Origin: Pseudomonadota bacterium
Lineage (GTDB): Bacteria; Pseudomonadota; Gammaproteobacteria; Pseudomonadales; Oleiphilaceae
Direction of reading: 5' to 3'
Assembly: GCA_002747395.1 (NCBI GenBank)
Contig: PDPE01000034.1
Location: forward strand, 1-64,000
DNA length: 64,000 nt
The translations under genes were made by a program, and so were the position numbers. This document shows, in pieces, positions 53,985 through 62,957 of the stretch. A model generated the notes under the pieces. That model was not told where the DNA came from and did not search any database. It was given only the letters and a program-made list of their open reading frames with translations. Positions within the stretch are counted from its first letter, which is position 1, and each line of letters begins with the position of its first letter.

Positions 53985-54751
53985 CGAACTTCAATACCCT
54001 GTGCATGCATAAAAGCCTTGGCTTCAGGTATGCTATATTCGCCAAAATGGAAAATGCTCGCGGCCAAAACCGCATCTGCCCCGCCCTCGTTGACACCATC
54101 AACTAGATGCTGGAGATTGCCCACACCACCCGACGCAATGACAGGAATGGAAACCGCCTCACTCACAGCCCGGGTCACACCGAGATCAAAACCGTTTTTC
54201 ATGCCATCCTGATCCATACTGGTCAGCAGAATCTCGCCGGCACCGTATCGAGCCATTTTTTTCGCCCACTCGACGGCATCCAGCCCGGCTGGCTCCCTGC
54301 CACCATGAGTAAAGATTTCCCAACGAGGCTCCTCACCCGGCTGACTGACACTTTTTGCATCAATGGCCACCACAATACACTGGCTGCCAAACCGGCTGGC
54401 AGCCTCCTGAACAAATTCAGGGTTGAACACGGCGGCTGTATTGATGCTCACTTTATCCGCACCCGCATTGAGCATGTTGCGAATGTCATCCACGGTACGA
54501 ATACCCCCGCCCACAGTAAGCGGTATAAACACCTGGCTGGCCATATTTTCCACCGTATGCACAGTGGTATCACGATCTTCATGGCTGGCGGTAATATCCA
54601 GAAAGGTAATTTCATCAGCGCCTTGCTCGTCATACCGTTTGGCCACTTCGACCGGGTCGCCGGCATCACGAATATCGACAAACTGAACCCCTTTTACCAC
54701 TCGTCCCTGCTCCACATCCAAGCAAGGAATAATTCTTTTTGCTAAACCCAT
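53981..54751 (-). CDS. hisF: Imidazole glycerol phosphate synthase cyclase subunit HisF
   Basis: A 256-residue (beta/alpha)8 barrel that, with HisH, turns PRFAR and ammonia into imidazole glycerol phosphate and AICAR. It begins [13 protein letters not shown], with the catalytic Asp11-type residue in CLDV and the second Asp in VVAIDAKS near 130. [14 protein letters not shown] and [12 protein letters not shown] are the phosphate-binding loops. Start ATG 54751 matches the family start and has GGAAG upstream; ATG 54778 would add nine residues. It directly follows hisH; hisA, usually between them, is absent here. Confidence 0.96.
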   Translation of the reverse strand: MGLAKRIIPCLDVEQGRVVKGVQFVDIRDAGDPVEVAKRYDEQGADEITFLDITASHEDRDTTVHTVENMASQVFIPLTVGGGIRTVDDIRNMLNAGADKVSINTAAVFNPEFVQEAASRFGSQCIVVAIDAKSVSQPGEEPRWEIFTHGGREPAGLDAVEWAKKMARYGAGEILLTSMDQDGMKNGFDLGVTRAVSEAVSIPVIASGGVGNLQHLVDGVNEGGADAVLAASIFHFGEYSIPEAKAFMHAQGIEVR

Positions 54752-54767
54752 AGTCTTCCCGAATCCA

Positions 54768-55418
54768 CTATTTGCCATCCCAATTCATAAAGTTTTTCAA
54801 CAACTGTAACCCGGAGCACTGGCTTTTCTCCGGGTGAAACTGAACCGCAAACAGATTATCACGACCAACAGCGGCAGCGAGTTGCTTGCCGTAGCGCGTT
54901 GTACCCATCACTTCGGCAGAATTGCCAGGCTCAACATAGTAACTGTGCACAAAGTAAAAACGGCTTTCATTTTCGATTGCATGCCAGAGAGGATGGTCGG
55001 TATTCTGAAACACTCTATTCCAGCCCATATGTGGCACTTTTAAACGCGTTCCGGGGTGCTCATCCTGGTCAATGAGCGGATTTCCGAAAAAGCGCACTCG
55101 GTCATTAAACAGGCCAAGACATTTTACCCCGTCATTTTCTTCGCTCTCCTGCATAAGAGCCTGCATGCCGACACATATTCCCAAAAAAGGACGATCTGCA
55201 GAGACTTCCCTGACCAGCCTGTCAACTCCCAGCCGGTGCATTTCCGCCATACAGTCCCGGATAGCACCCACACCTGGCAACACAACCCTGTCAGCTGCAC
55301 ACACAATTTTCGGATCTGACGTAACCAGAACATTGGCATCAGGAGCCACGTGCTCCAACGCTTTGGAAACAGAATGCAGATTCCCCATTCCGTAATCTAT
55401 AACTGCAACAGTATTCAT
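54768..55418 (-). CDS. hisH: Imidazole glycerol phosphate synthase glutaminase subunit HisH
   Basis: A 216-residue class I glutamine amidotransferase that feeds ammonia to HisF. It starts [17 protein letters not shown], has the nucleophile Cys in [11 protein letters not shown] (about 81-91), and the His-Glu pair in [12 protein letters not shown] near the end. The frame extends nine codons upstream to a TTG, but ATG 55418 fits the family. It lies between hisB and hisF, with degenerate repeats immediately upstream. Confidence 0.96.
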   Translation of the reverse strand: MNTVAVIDYGMGNLHSVSKALEHVAPDANVLVTSDPKIVCAADRVVLPGVGAIRDCMAEMHRLGVDRLVREVSADRPFLGICVGMQALMQESEENDGVKCLGLFNDRVRFFGNPLIDQDEHPGTRLKVPHMGWNRVFQNTDHPLWHAIENESRFYFVHSYYVEPGNSAEVMGTTRYGKQLAAAVGRDNLFAVQFHPEKSQCSGLQLLKNFMNWDGK

Positions 55419-55422
55419 GTAT

Positions 55423-55494
55423 TTCAAACTCAACAATTGGTTCAAACTCGACTATCAGCCCAAATTCGACCGTTAGTTTAAACTCGACAATAGT
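55423..55494. repeat. Four imperfect 18-bp tandem units between hisB and hisH
   Basis: Units starting at 55423, 55441, 55459 and 55477: TTCAAACTCAACAATTGG, TTCAAACTCGACTATCAG, CCCAAATTCGACCGTTAG and TTTAAACTCGACAATAGT. They share AAA-TCGAC and lie just upstream of the hisH start, filling most of the hisB-hisH gap. They could separate the two genes transcriptionally or simply be neutral expansions. Confidence 0.8.
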
Positions 55495-55541
55495 CAGGAA
55501 AAAAGAGCACGGGAAAATCAGGAAAAGAAAAAAGTCAAAGC

Positions 55542-56174
55542 CTAAAGACTCCCTTTGGTAGAAGGCATCATACCCGCCATGCGTTGATCCAGGGTCAATG
55601 CCATTCTCAACGCCCTGCCAAAGGCTTTAAATACCGTTTCAATCTGGTGATGGGTGTTCTTGCCACGCAAATTGTCAATATGCAGAGTGACCCTGGCGTG
55701 ATTGACAAACCCCTGGAAAAATTCTTCAAACAAATCAACATCAAACCCTCCCACCGTGGCTCGGGTATAGGGCACATTCAGGCTGAGACCCGGTCGCCCG
55801 GAAAAATCAATCACAACACGGGAAAGCGCTTCATCCAGAGGCACATAGGAATGGCCATAACGGGTGATTCCCTGTTTGTCTCCTATCGCCTTGTCGAAGG
55901 CCTGGCCCAGAGTGATACCCAGGTCTTCGGCAGTATGGTGATCATCGATATGAAGGTCTCCCCTGGCAGCGATTTTCATATCAATCAAACCATGCCGGGC
56001 GATTTGATCGATCATATGCTCAAGAAATGGAATACCTGTTTCAATTTCAAGTTGACCTGTGCCATCCAGGTTAACCTCAACCGATATCTGTGTTTCAAGG
56101 GTGTTCCGCTCAACCTTTGCGATGCGCTGCGGTTGCCCTGTCTTCAAACTGTCCATTATTCGCCTGTCCACCAT
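55542..56174 (-). CDS. hisB: Imidazoleglycerol-phosphate dehydratase HisB
   Basis: A 210-residue single-domain dehydratase of histidine synthesis, using two Mn ions. It contains the histidine-rich metal motifs [14 protein letters not shown] (about 51-64) and [11 protein letters not shown] (about 77-87), and the mirrored set in its second half. It lacks the N-terminal phosphatase domain of the enterobacterial fusion protein. Start ATG 56174 is one codon after a TTG. It heads the local his gene set (hisB, hisH, hisF). Confidence 0.95.
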   Translation of the reverse strand: MVDRRIMDSLKTGQPQRIAKVERNTLETQISVEVNLDGTGQLEIETGIPFLEHMIDQIARHGLIDMKIAARGDLHIDDHHTAEDLGITLGQAFDKAIGDKQGITRYGHSYVPLDEALSRVVIDFSGRPGLSLNVPYTRATVGGFDVDLFEEFFQGFVNHARVTLHIDNLRGKNTHHQIETVFKAFGRALRMALTLDQRMAGMMPSTKGSL

Positions 56175-56226
56175 CAAACTTGCCGAGAAAAGCGAATTAT
56201 ACCCGTTTTAACTGATCGGCGCACTG

Positions 56227-56254
56227 TGCCAGGGGAATGGTGCCAGGGGAATGG
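56227..56254. repeat. Exact 14-bp tandem duplication upstream of hisB
   Basis: TGCCAGGGGAATGG occurs twice in a row (56227-56240, 56241-56254), about 55 bases upstream of the hisB start and between it and the SRPBCC gene. Confidence 0.9.
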
Positions 56255-56298
56255 TTATGTCAAGGTAACATGTCAGAACGACGGCTCCCGTGCACTGG

Positions 56299-56760
56299 TC
56301 AAACCAGCGCAGCCTGGAGATTGTTTATGTATTTATCGACCAGTGCATTGAACTCGTGCTTGACAATGGGGCTGACAGCCAGTTTCAACAGGCTCGGCAA
56401 TGGCAGCGTCATCACACCCGTCGTAACAAGCACGACATGGCAACCGGACCCGGTTTCCGTTACCTTCCAGCTTCCTTCGACTTCTGCATTGCCAACACCG
56501 GGAACCTTTTTCCAGACAATCGACCCGTTTGACTTGTCTGACAGGTATTTGGCAGCGTAAATCGTTTGCAGTGAGTAGTCGTGCACGCCAATTTTATTCA
56601 TTTCCCAACGAAAGGTGTTGTTTCCAAGATCAACCAGTTGATCAACCTTTGGAAAATGGCTCACTGACACCGGCACATTGGATAATACACCAAAAGCCCG
56701 ATCAAACCCGGCAGACACATCAAATTCTCTATTGATCTCGATCGACACCTTTATCGTCAT
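56299..56760 (-). CDS. SRPBCC (START-like) family protein
   Basis: A 153-residue protein with the SRPBCC fold: an N-terminal strand and helix (INREFDVSAGFDRAFGVLSNV), a curved sheet, and a long C-terminal helix (SPIVKHEFNALVDKYINNL). Proteins of this type bind lipids or other hydrophobic molecules; the ligand is unknown. There is no signal peptide. Start ATG 56760 is preceded by a good AAGGAG; the TTG two codons earlier is unlikely. It lies upstream of hisB on the same strand with about 125 bases between them. Confidence 0.82.
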   Translation of the reverse strand: MTIKVSIEINREFDVSAGFDRAFGVLSNVPVSVSHFPKVDQLVDLGNNTFRWEMNKIGVHDYSLQTIYAAKYLSDKSNGSIVWKKVPGVGNAEVEGSWKVTETGSGCHVVLVTTGVMTLPLPSLLKLAVSPIVKHEFNALVDKYINNLQAALV

Positions 56761-56969
56761 GCCCAACTCCTTTATTGTTCTTATAAGTGTTTATTAACCA
56801 TCAACTGCCAACTGCTGTTTGGCGATCAAATGATCTCTGGCTGCCTTTCCTTATAACAGAAAGAACAAAACCTTTTATGGCAATTTTTATAACAATCAGT
56901 TAACTGTATCCGTTCACTTTATGTGACAATATTTTTTATGTAAAGTGATAATAACCCCGGACATCAGTA

Positions 56970-56981
56970 AACCGATCGGTT
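56970..56981. promoter_or_regulatory. Palindrome upstream of asmA-like gene
   Basis: AACCGATCGGTT is a perfect 12-base palindrome about 60 bases upstream of the AsmA-family gene, followed by a further CGGTT. Its form is like operators of TetR-type regulators. No regulator gene lies nearby, so the assignment is speculative. Confidence 0.3.
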
Positions 56982-57041
56982 CGGTTGACAAAATCGGGCG
57001 AAATATCATTAACCTGCCATCACCCAAAATAGAGAAAAAAA

Positions 57042-59276
57042 ATGTTGAAAGCTGTTAAATTCCTGTTTGTCGGCATTGTGATCCTGTTTATTCTGGTCAC
57101 AGCCGCACTTTTTGCCATTACCTCTTTGCTTGATCCCAATGACTATAAGCCTGAAATCGAAAATGCAATTCAGGAATCAACGGGTTTCCACATCAATATC
57201 AATGGTGCAATCGACTGGTCGATCTATCCCTGGCTTGGCCTGGAATTGAGCGAGATTCAGGTCAATACTACCGAAGGTGCTCCCTTTACCACACTCGATA
57301 ACATGCAGTTCAGGGTGGCATTGATGTCGCTGGTAAAAATGTCTCCAAGAGCAGACAAACTGGTGATTGACGGACTTCAACTCAACCTGGAGAAAGACAG
57401 CAAGGGCGTCGGAAACTGGGAAAAGCTGTCCGACAGGGAAGCACTTTCTGCCAACGACGAACAAGACACAGAGAAAACCGCAACCGAAACCGCCAAACCA
57501 AACCAGGAGCAGGATTTCGATTTCACCGTCTCCGAAATCGTTCTGGCCAATATCAATGTGAACTATACGGACAAACCGGCAGGCAGAACCATTGTATTGT
57601 CACCACTCAATGTCACTGCAACCGACATTTCGACCGACTCCCCCATCCCGGTCAAAATTGATTTCACATTGAGCGACAGCCAGTCAGGCATCAGTACAGA
57701 CGGCAAGCTCAAAACCACAGTAACCTTGAGCAAAGACCTCAAACGTACCGAACTGTCGCCCTTCTCCGCAAAATTCGCGCTCTCCGGAAAACCATTTGGA
57801 TCAGAAACAGTAAACACGGCAATCAACACAGCAATCACACTTGATACAGCCGGCCAAACCCTGTCTGTGGCCAATATGTCACTTACCCTGGAAAACCTTG
57901 CCGCCATTATCGACTTGCAGATATCCGAAATAGACAAGACACCCAAAATCAACGGAAGCGCAAAAATCGTTGATTTTTCACTGCAAAAGTTGCTCACCAA
58001 TCTTGGTCAGAAGCCAATACCGACAACTGACGACAAGGTGCTGAAAAAAATTGCTTTCAGTACATCCCTAAAAAGCCCGGGCAACCAGATTTCGCTTCCC
58101 GACATTCAGCTCACCCTTGATGATACAGTATTCAAGGGGAACGCCTCGATCGACCAGAAAACCTCACGGATCCTTGCCAGGCTGGACGGAAATGCCATCG
58201 ATATCGACCGTTACTCGCCACCTGAACAAAAAGAAGGCACACAAGAGCAAGCCCGGACGACCCCGTCGCCCGATACCACTCCGGGCGGCACAGCTCCTGA
58301 CGACAGCTTGCCAATCGAAATGCTGAAAGGGCTCAACTTTGATTTGTCTGCAAATTTACAGCAGCTTGTCGCCCAAAACATGACCATCCAGGATATCGCC
58401 ATCCAGACCACCGCCAAAAATGGCATCATCAAACTGAACAAGGCAGCCGGAAAGCTCTATAAAGGCGACTTTTTGGCGACAGCAGACATCAATGTAAAAG
58501 CCAAAAAGCCGACCTGGAAGCTGCATTCGGAAATCAACCGGGTCGAACTGCTTCCCATGCTGAAAGACTTCCGCGAGCTGACGTTATTGGCGGGCAACCT
58601 GAACTTTAAGGCGGATATCGCCTCAACAGGGAAGAACCTGACCCAACTGCAAAACAATGCTGATGGCACCGCCTCCTTCAATATCGACAAGGGCGCACTC
58701 GAAGGTGTCAACCTTCAGGCTCTGGCATGCAAGGGAGCCGCACAGCTACAGGGTAAAAAAGTGGATATCAGCCAACGTCCGCCCCTCACCAGCTTTAATG
58801 ATATGAGTGGAACTGTCAAAATCAATGGGCGCATCATAAGCAACCCCTCCTTGATCGCTTCATTGGCCGGTATTGCACTGGGTGGCCACGGGCAGGTAAA
58901 CACGGCAGACAATACACTGGAGTATGGCCTCGACCTGAAAGTGGTGGGCGAGTTGGGAGACCCGAACTGTGAAGTCAACAAGTACATCAAGGATATCGCG
59001 ATTCCTGTCAAATGTACGGGCAGTATTGGCGGAGAAACATCACCAGACTGCGGACTGGACACGACACGTATGTCCGATATGGTCAAACAGATAGCCAGGC
59101 GGGAGGCTACACGAAAAATCGACAAGGCAATCGACCGCAAGCTGGGCAAGTGGTTAAATAAAAAGGAAAAAAATCAGGAAGGAAGCACTGACTCCAGGGC
59201 GGACACCGAAAAACAACAGGAAAAAGAGGACAAAAAAGAAGCCGTCAAAGGCCTTATCAAGGGGTTGTTCAACTAA
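57042..59276 (+). CDS. asmA: AsmA family envelope protein
   Basis: A 744-residue protein anchored by one N-terminal helix (about 4-27, FLFVGIVILFILVTAALFAI) with a large periplasmic part. The AsmA N-terminal domain (LLDPNDYKPEIENAIQESTGF) and C-terminal AsmA domain (GTASFNIDKGALEGVNLQAL, then INGRIISNPSLIASLAGIALGG) are both present. A Pro/Thr-rich linker lies near 398-420. AsmA-like proteins form beta-groove bridges thought to move phospholipids to the outer membrane. It is followed directly by mutY, as in Pseudomonas. Confidence 0.92.
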   Translation: MLKAVKFLFVGIVILFILVTAALFAITSLLDPNDYKPEIENAIQESTGFHININGAIDWSIYPWLGLELSEIQVNTTEGAPFTTLDNMQFRVALMSLVKMSPRADKLVIDGLQLNLEKDSKGVGNWEKLSDREALSANDEQDTEKTATETAKPNQEQDFDFTVSEIVLANINVNYTDKPAGRTIVLSPLNVTATDISTDSPIPVKIDFTLSDSQSGISTDGKLKTTVTLSKDLKRTELSPFSAKFALSGKPFGSETVNTAINTAITLDTAGQTLSVANMSLTLENLAAIIDLQISEIDKTPKINGSAKIVDFSLQKLLTNLGQKPIPTTDDKVLKKIAFSTSLKSPGNQISLPDIQLTLDDTVFKGNASIDQKTSRILARLDGNAIDIDRYSPPEQKEGTQEQARTTPSPDTTPGGTAPDDSLPIEMLKGLNFDLSANLQQLVAQNMTIQDIAIQTTAKNGIIKLNKAAGKLYKGDFLATADINVKAKKPTWKLHSEINRVELLPMLKDFRELTLLAGNLNFKADIASTGKNLTQLQNNADGTASFNIDKGALEGVNLQALACKGAAQLQGKKVDISQRPPLTSFNDMSGTVKINGRIISNPSLIASLAGIALGGHGQVNTADNTLEYGLDLKVVGELGDPNCEVNKYIKDIAIPVKCTGSIGGETSPDCGLDTTRMSDMVKQIARREATRKIDKAIDRKLGKWLNKKEKNQEGSTDSRADTEKQQEKEDKKEAVKGLIKGLFN

Positions 59277-59307
59277 TATCCGTGACCGCAAATATCTGTG
59301 ACCGCAA
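59276..59307. repeat. 16-bp tandem duplication across the asmA/mutY junction
   Basis: ATATCCGTGACCGCAA is followed by ATATCTGTGACCGCAA, one mismatch. The first copy starts in the asmA stop codon; the second contains the GTG start of mutY. Each copy holds a GTG in the same setting. Confidence 0.9.
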
Positions 59308-60488
59308 AAGTGCGGACAAAAAAGGCACCTGACGGGCAGACAGAAAACGGGCGTGCGTCGCCCCCCGTGGTCGGCTGCACCCCGACAATCTCTCCTTCAG
59401 CCAGCACCTGGTTTGCAAACAGGCTGCTGGAGTGGTTTGCAGATAACGGCCGAACAGACCTGCCCTGGCAAAAAGACAAAAATGCTTACAAGGTCTGGGT
59501 GTCTGAAATCATGCTTCAGCAGACCCGGGTGCAGACGGTAATCCCCTACTTTGAAAGATTCATTCACCGATTCCCGACCCTCGTTTGTCTGGCCGAAGCC
59601 GAACAGGACGAGGTGCTGGCTCACTGGTCTGGTCTGGGCTACTATGCCCGGGGAAGAAATTTACATGCTGCCGCGATAATTTGTAACACCCGGTTTAACG
59701 GCGCACTCCCTTGCAATCTGAATGACCTTGTTTCCCTGCCTGGCATAGGCCGGTCTACGGCCGGTGCCATCCTCTCCATCGCTTGCAAAACAAGAGCCCC
59801 GATTCTTGACGGAAACGTAAAGCGGGTGCTGGCACGTTTTTTGGGAATTGGGGGCTGGCCGGGAAAAAAGGCGGTTGAAAATCAACTCTGGCAGGCCGCA
59901 GAACGCTATACACCCCAAACACAGCTGGCCGAGTATACCCAGGCCATTATGGATCTCGGGGCAACGGTGTGCACCAGAACCAGCCCGGAGTGCGAACACT
60001 GCCCATTCAGCCATTCCTGCTTTGCGTTTATCAACAACCGTATCGCCGACTTTCCCGGAAAAAAACCGAAACGCACCAACCCGACCAGACAAGCCTGGCT
60101 ACTGATCATTCGAAATGAAAAGCGGGAAATCTGGCTGGAAAAACAACCCGACAAGGGAATCTGGGGTGGGCTGTGGTCACTTCCTCAGCGAGATATCAAA
60201 GAAAGCCGGCAACACATCGCTGCACGGGTGGAAATGAATCAGCGGGTTTCGGTCAAGTCTCATTCTGTTCTTGATGAGTTTACTCATATTTTTTCTCACT
60301 TTAACCTGAAACTGCGCCCACTCGTACTCGAAGTAAAAGAAACAGGATACCTGTCCGAACCGCACCCCGAATATGGCACAGGCTTGAACAACGGCTGGAA
60401 ATCAGAAATGGTCGCAACAACTCTGGGGCTGCCTGCACCCATAAAAAAAGTCCTCGCATCCATACACACCGTCCCGGACAATCAATGA
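59298..60488 (+). CDS. mutY: A/G-specific adenine glycosylase MutY
   Basis: A 396-residue DNA repair enzyme that removes adenine mispaired with 8-oxoguanine. It shows the catalytic Glu in SEIMLQQTRVQTV, the helix-hairpin-helix LPGIGRSTAGAI, the catalytic Asp in ILDGNVKRVL, the iron-sulphur cluster C-x6-C-x2-C-x5-C (CTRTSPECEHCPFSHSC), and a C-terminal NUDIX-like domain (about 255-390). The GTG start lies in a duplicated sequence, and the first 38 residues are unlike other MutY proteins. The homologous part begins at about WFANRLLEWF, so the true start may be later. Confidence 0.94.
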   Translation: MTAKVRTKKAPDGQTENGRASPPVVGCTPTISPSASTWFANRLLEWFADNGRTDLPWQKDKNAYKVWVSEIMLQQTRVQTVIPYFERFIHRFPTLVCLAEAEQDEVLAHWSGLGYYARGRNLHAAAIICNTRFNGALPCNLNDLVSLPGIGRSTAGAILSIACKTRAPILDGNVKRVLARFLGIGGWPGKKAVENQLWQAAERYTPQTQLAEYTQAIMDLGATVCTRTSPECEHCPFSHSCFAFINNRIADFPGKKPKRTNPTRQAWLLIIRNEKREIWLEKQPDKGIWGGLWSLPQRDIKESRQHIAARVEMNQRVSVKSHSVLDEFTHIFSHFNLKLRPLVLEVKETGYLSEPHPEYGTGLNNGWKSEMVATTLGLPAPIKKVLASIHTVPDNQ

Positions 60489-60595
60489 TAGAATTTTCAC
60501 CACAAACCGATTACCATTACGCCAGTCAGCATAGCGTTCATCAACACTCAGGTTCATCACCATAACATCAGGATTCACCAAACCAGGTTACAGCC

Positions 60596-60865
60596 ATGAC
60601 TCGACTCGTTTATTGCAGAAAATACCGGAAAGAACTCGAAGGCCTGCCGGTTCCTCCCATGCCCGGCCCTGGAGGGCAGGATATCTATGAAAACATTTCA
60701 CAACAGGCATGGCAGGAATGGCAACAACTGCAAACCATGCTGATCAACGAAAAACACCTGAGCCTGATCGACCCGCGCACCAGAGAATATCTGACCGCAC
60801 AAATGGATAAATTTTTTTCCAACGAAGATTACGACAAGGCCGAAGGCTACGTCCCCGAATCGTAA
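60596..60865 (+). CDS. yggX: Fe(2+)-trafficking / oxidative damage protection protein YggX
   Basis: An 89-residue YggX protein. It begins [17 protein letters not shown] with the conserved Cys7, followed by [13 protein letters not shown] and the helical [14 protein letters not shown] region. YggX protects iron-sulphur enzymes from oxidative damage. It follows mutY as in other gammaproteobacteria, fitting a role in protecting the MutY cluster. Length is normal. Confidence 0.95.
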   Translation: MTRLVYCRKYRKELEGLPVPPMPGPGGQDIYENISQQAWQEWQQLQTMLINEKHLSLIDPRTREYLTAQMDKFFSNEDYDKAEGYVPES

Positions 60866-61034
60866 ACGATCAAAATAACGGGCGTAAAAAAACCGTCAAA
60901 TTAATCAAAAAGCCTCTTGACTATTCAACGAAAAACCTTTTAAATACGCCCCCGTTGCAGACACAAAGCAACACACAAAAGACGGGCAACTTGCTCGCTG
61001 ATGCCAGCCAGGCATTACTTAAAAATGGCAGTGT

Positions 61035-61110
61035 GCCCGGATAGCTCAGTCGGTAGAGCAGAGGATTGAAAATCCTCGTGTCGGTGGTTCGATTCCGCCT
61101 CCGGGCACCA
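61035..61110 (+). tRNA. tRNA-Phe (GAA)
   Basis: A 76-base cloverleaf. Acceptor arms GCCCGGA and TCCGGGC pair. The D-arm is GCTCAGTCGGTAGAGC and the anticodon arm GAGGA-TTGAAAA-TCCTC has anticodon GAA at 61068-61070. The T-arm GGTTCGATTCC is standard and CCA is encoded at 61108-61110. tRNA-Phe after yggX is the arrangement in Pseudomonas. No direct repeat of its 3' end was found in the window. Confidence 0.98.
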
Positions 61111-61505
61111 TTTCCCGGCAAGTTACTACACTCTTGCCCCCTTGCTGATACCTTTGATTGACTCCAATCCCCCACCTTCAGGAAGGTGACAATTTCTTTA
61201 TTTTCGAACGGGGCTTTGCCTGAGACAGATTGGTCTTTTAACCAATTATCTGATTTTGATGTCCATTTTGTAATGTTTAAAGCTGGAAATTCAAATGAAT
61301 TTTGGTAGGCTTGGCCCACGCGGATTATCTTGCCGATAAAATTGAAACAATCAAGCGCTTAAGATTCTTCCGCCTTTCTTTACTGCCCTTCACGAGATGT
61401 CCGGGCAAAAAGAAAAGACCTTGTAACATGTCTCAACTTGTAAGCGCAGCTTTTTGTCCACAGTGAGGCAGTTACATTTACAATACATATCAAGGAATAA
61501 AACAC
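61111..61505. other. Intergenic region after tRNA-Phe
   Basis: 395 bases, AT-rich towards the right, without a convincing gene. There is no integrase or repeat of the tRNA end that would mark an integrated element. TACAAT near 61479 with TTGTCC 19 bases upstream could be a weak promoter for the next gene, whose ribosome-binding site is AAGGAA. Confidence 0.5.
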
Positions 61506-62663
61506 ATGAAACACAGTATTCTTAGTAGCAGCATTGCGTTGGTTGTCAGCACTGGCGCGACTTTTGCCAGTGCAGTCACACTTTATGACTATAAGGAAGC
61601 CACCTCTGCCTATGAGGATGCCTACATCAACGGTCAATTCAATGTACAGGATGGAAACCAGGATCAAAGCAGTTACAATCTGGAGTTGAGTGCAGATTAT
61701 GAGCGTGTTTTCTCATCGCCTGACCAAAACACCAAGATTGATTTTTCTGGTGATACCAGCCGTAATCGTGGCCCGAATAAAGGTGATAAAAGCGAAAAAA
61801 GTTATCAGGCAACCGCATCGATCACCTCGGATCAGTATTTCACTCCTGGAAGCTCGGGAGCGTTCTGGTACGGCAAAGGCGAAATAGGCGCACGCACTGA
61901 CATGGAAGATCCGCTCACAGCAGTTACTTTGGGTGCCGGTTATGGTCGGGTGGTCAACGCCACGCCCATGATCAGGGCGATAAGACTGGTCGAGGCTCTC
62001 CAGGAGCGGGGGCTGCTTCAAGGCGCACCTTCAGTGGCTACCTATCAGGCAATTGCCGAGGTAATCGCAAAAGAGTCCGAGTATCGCAGTCGTTTTGGCT
62101 CTGCCGATTATCAAATGGAATGGATTGCCGACATCGAAACCGCGCTGGGCAGTGACCTGAGCACACGCGGTACAATACGCATTTACGATGTATTGAACAA
62201 AGAGCGTATCTCTACACGCAAGTATGGCTGGCTGGTTCGCGCCGGTGCGGGTTCCGTGATCAGTAACTACGATGGCTCCAACAGCAAACCCGCTCTGGAG
62301 ATTGGTGCCGAGTACCACTACCCGATCAACAACAGCCTGCAGTTTTCCAACGAAACCTTGCTGACCACCGTGATCGACGACGGCGAGAACAGCTTCAATG
62401 CTCAAAACAGAATGGCTTTGACCTATGAAATCAGTGACCGTATTGATTGGGAAAACAGCTGGCAGTTGAATTACTCCAACTATGAAGACGCTGAAAACGT
62501 CACCATGAACACGCTGGTATCGTCTTACCGTTATTACCTGTCAAATCAACTGAGCTTTGACCTTACTGCCAAACTCACTGATCTGGATGATGGCGTCGAT
62601 GACAACGGCAATGATGATCTGGGTAAAAGTTTGACAATGGGTGTTACTTACCGATTGAAGTAA
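61506..62663 (+). CDS. Predicted outer-membrane beta-barrel protein
   Basis: A 385-residue exported protein of no recognised family. A signal peptide (about 1-23, ending TFASA) is followed by alternating strand patterns typical of a barrel: SYNLELSADYERVFSS, TRGTIRIYDVLN, PALEIGAEYHYPI, and a final TMGVTYRLK. Residues about 155-215 form a helical insertion (RAIRLVEALQERGLL, YQAIAEVIAKESEYR) that could be a plug or periplasmic subdomain. It is monocistronic, with a strong terminator behind it. The last residue is Lys rather than the usual aromatic. Confidence 0.65.
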   Translation: MKHSILSSSIALVVSTGATFASAVTLYDYKEATSAYEDAYINGQFNVQDGNQDQSSYNLELSADYERVFSSPDQNTKIDFSGDTSRNRGPNKGDKSEKSYQATASITSDQYFTPGSSGAFWYGKGEIGARTDMEDPLTAVTLGAGYGRVVNATPMIRAIRLVEALQERGLLQGAPSVATYQAIAEVIAKESEYRSRFGSADYQMEWIADIETALGSDLSTRGTIRIYDVLNKERISTRKYGWLVRAGAGSVISNYDGSNSKPALEIGAEYHYPINNSLQFSNETLLTTVIDDGENSFNAQNRMALTYEISDRIDWENSWQLNYSNYEDAENVTMNTLVSSYRYYLSNQLSFDLTAKLTDLDDGVDDNGNDDLGKSLTMGVTYRLK

Positions 62664-62697
62664 TCCTGACATCAAACCTGCTTTAGCAGGCCGCCCG

Positions 62698-62728
62698 CGC
62701 CCCCGGGCCCTCCGGGGGCGTTTTTTTT
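62698..62728 (+). terminator. Strong Rho-independent terminator
   Basis: CGCCCCCGG (62698-62706), loop GCCCT, CCGGGGGCG (62712-62720) and eight T. The nine-base GC stem and T-tract make a textbook terminator for the barrel-protein gene. Confidence 0.97.
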
Positions 62729-62957
62729 CAATTCTTTTATCTTGCACCAACCCGCTACCCGCCAAAAATTCGGTAATTGATCCTCACGTTTTTTCCCGCA
62801 TCAACCGAAGCCGATTTGCATCAAGCCTTTACTCCTTCCCCAATCAAAAGCCATAATGATAAAGAGGGACAGGAAACCGGAATAAATAACCAATAATCAA
62901 AAACAGTGGTTTTTTGAAGAAGGAAAGGTGGTGCTGGCAGTTTTTCGGGAGAACGTT

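Noticed and set aside
61035..61505. tRNA-Phe as an integration site for a genomic island
   Set aside because: No integrase gene and no repeat of the tRNA 3' end were seen in the window, so there is no support for an inserted element.
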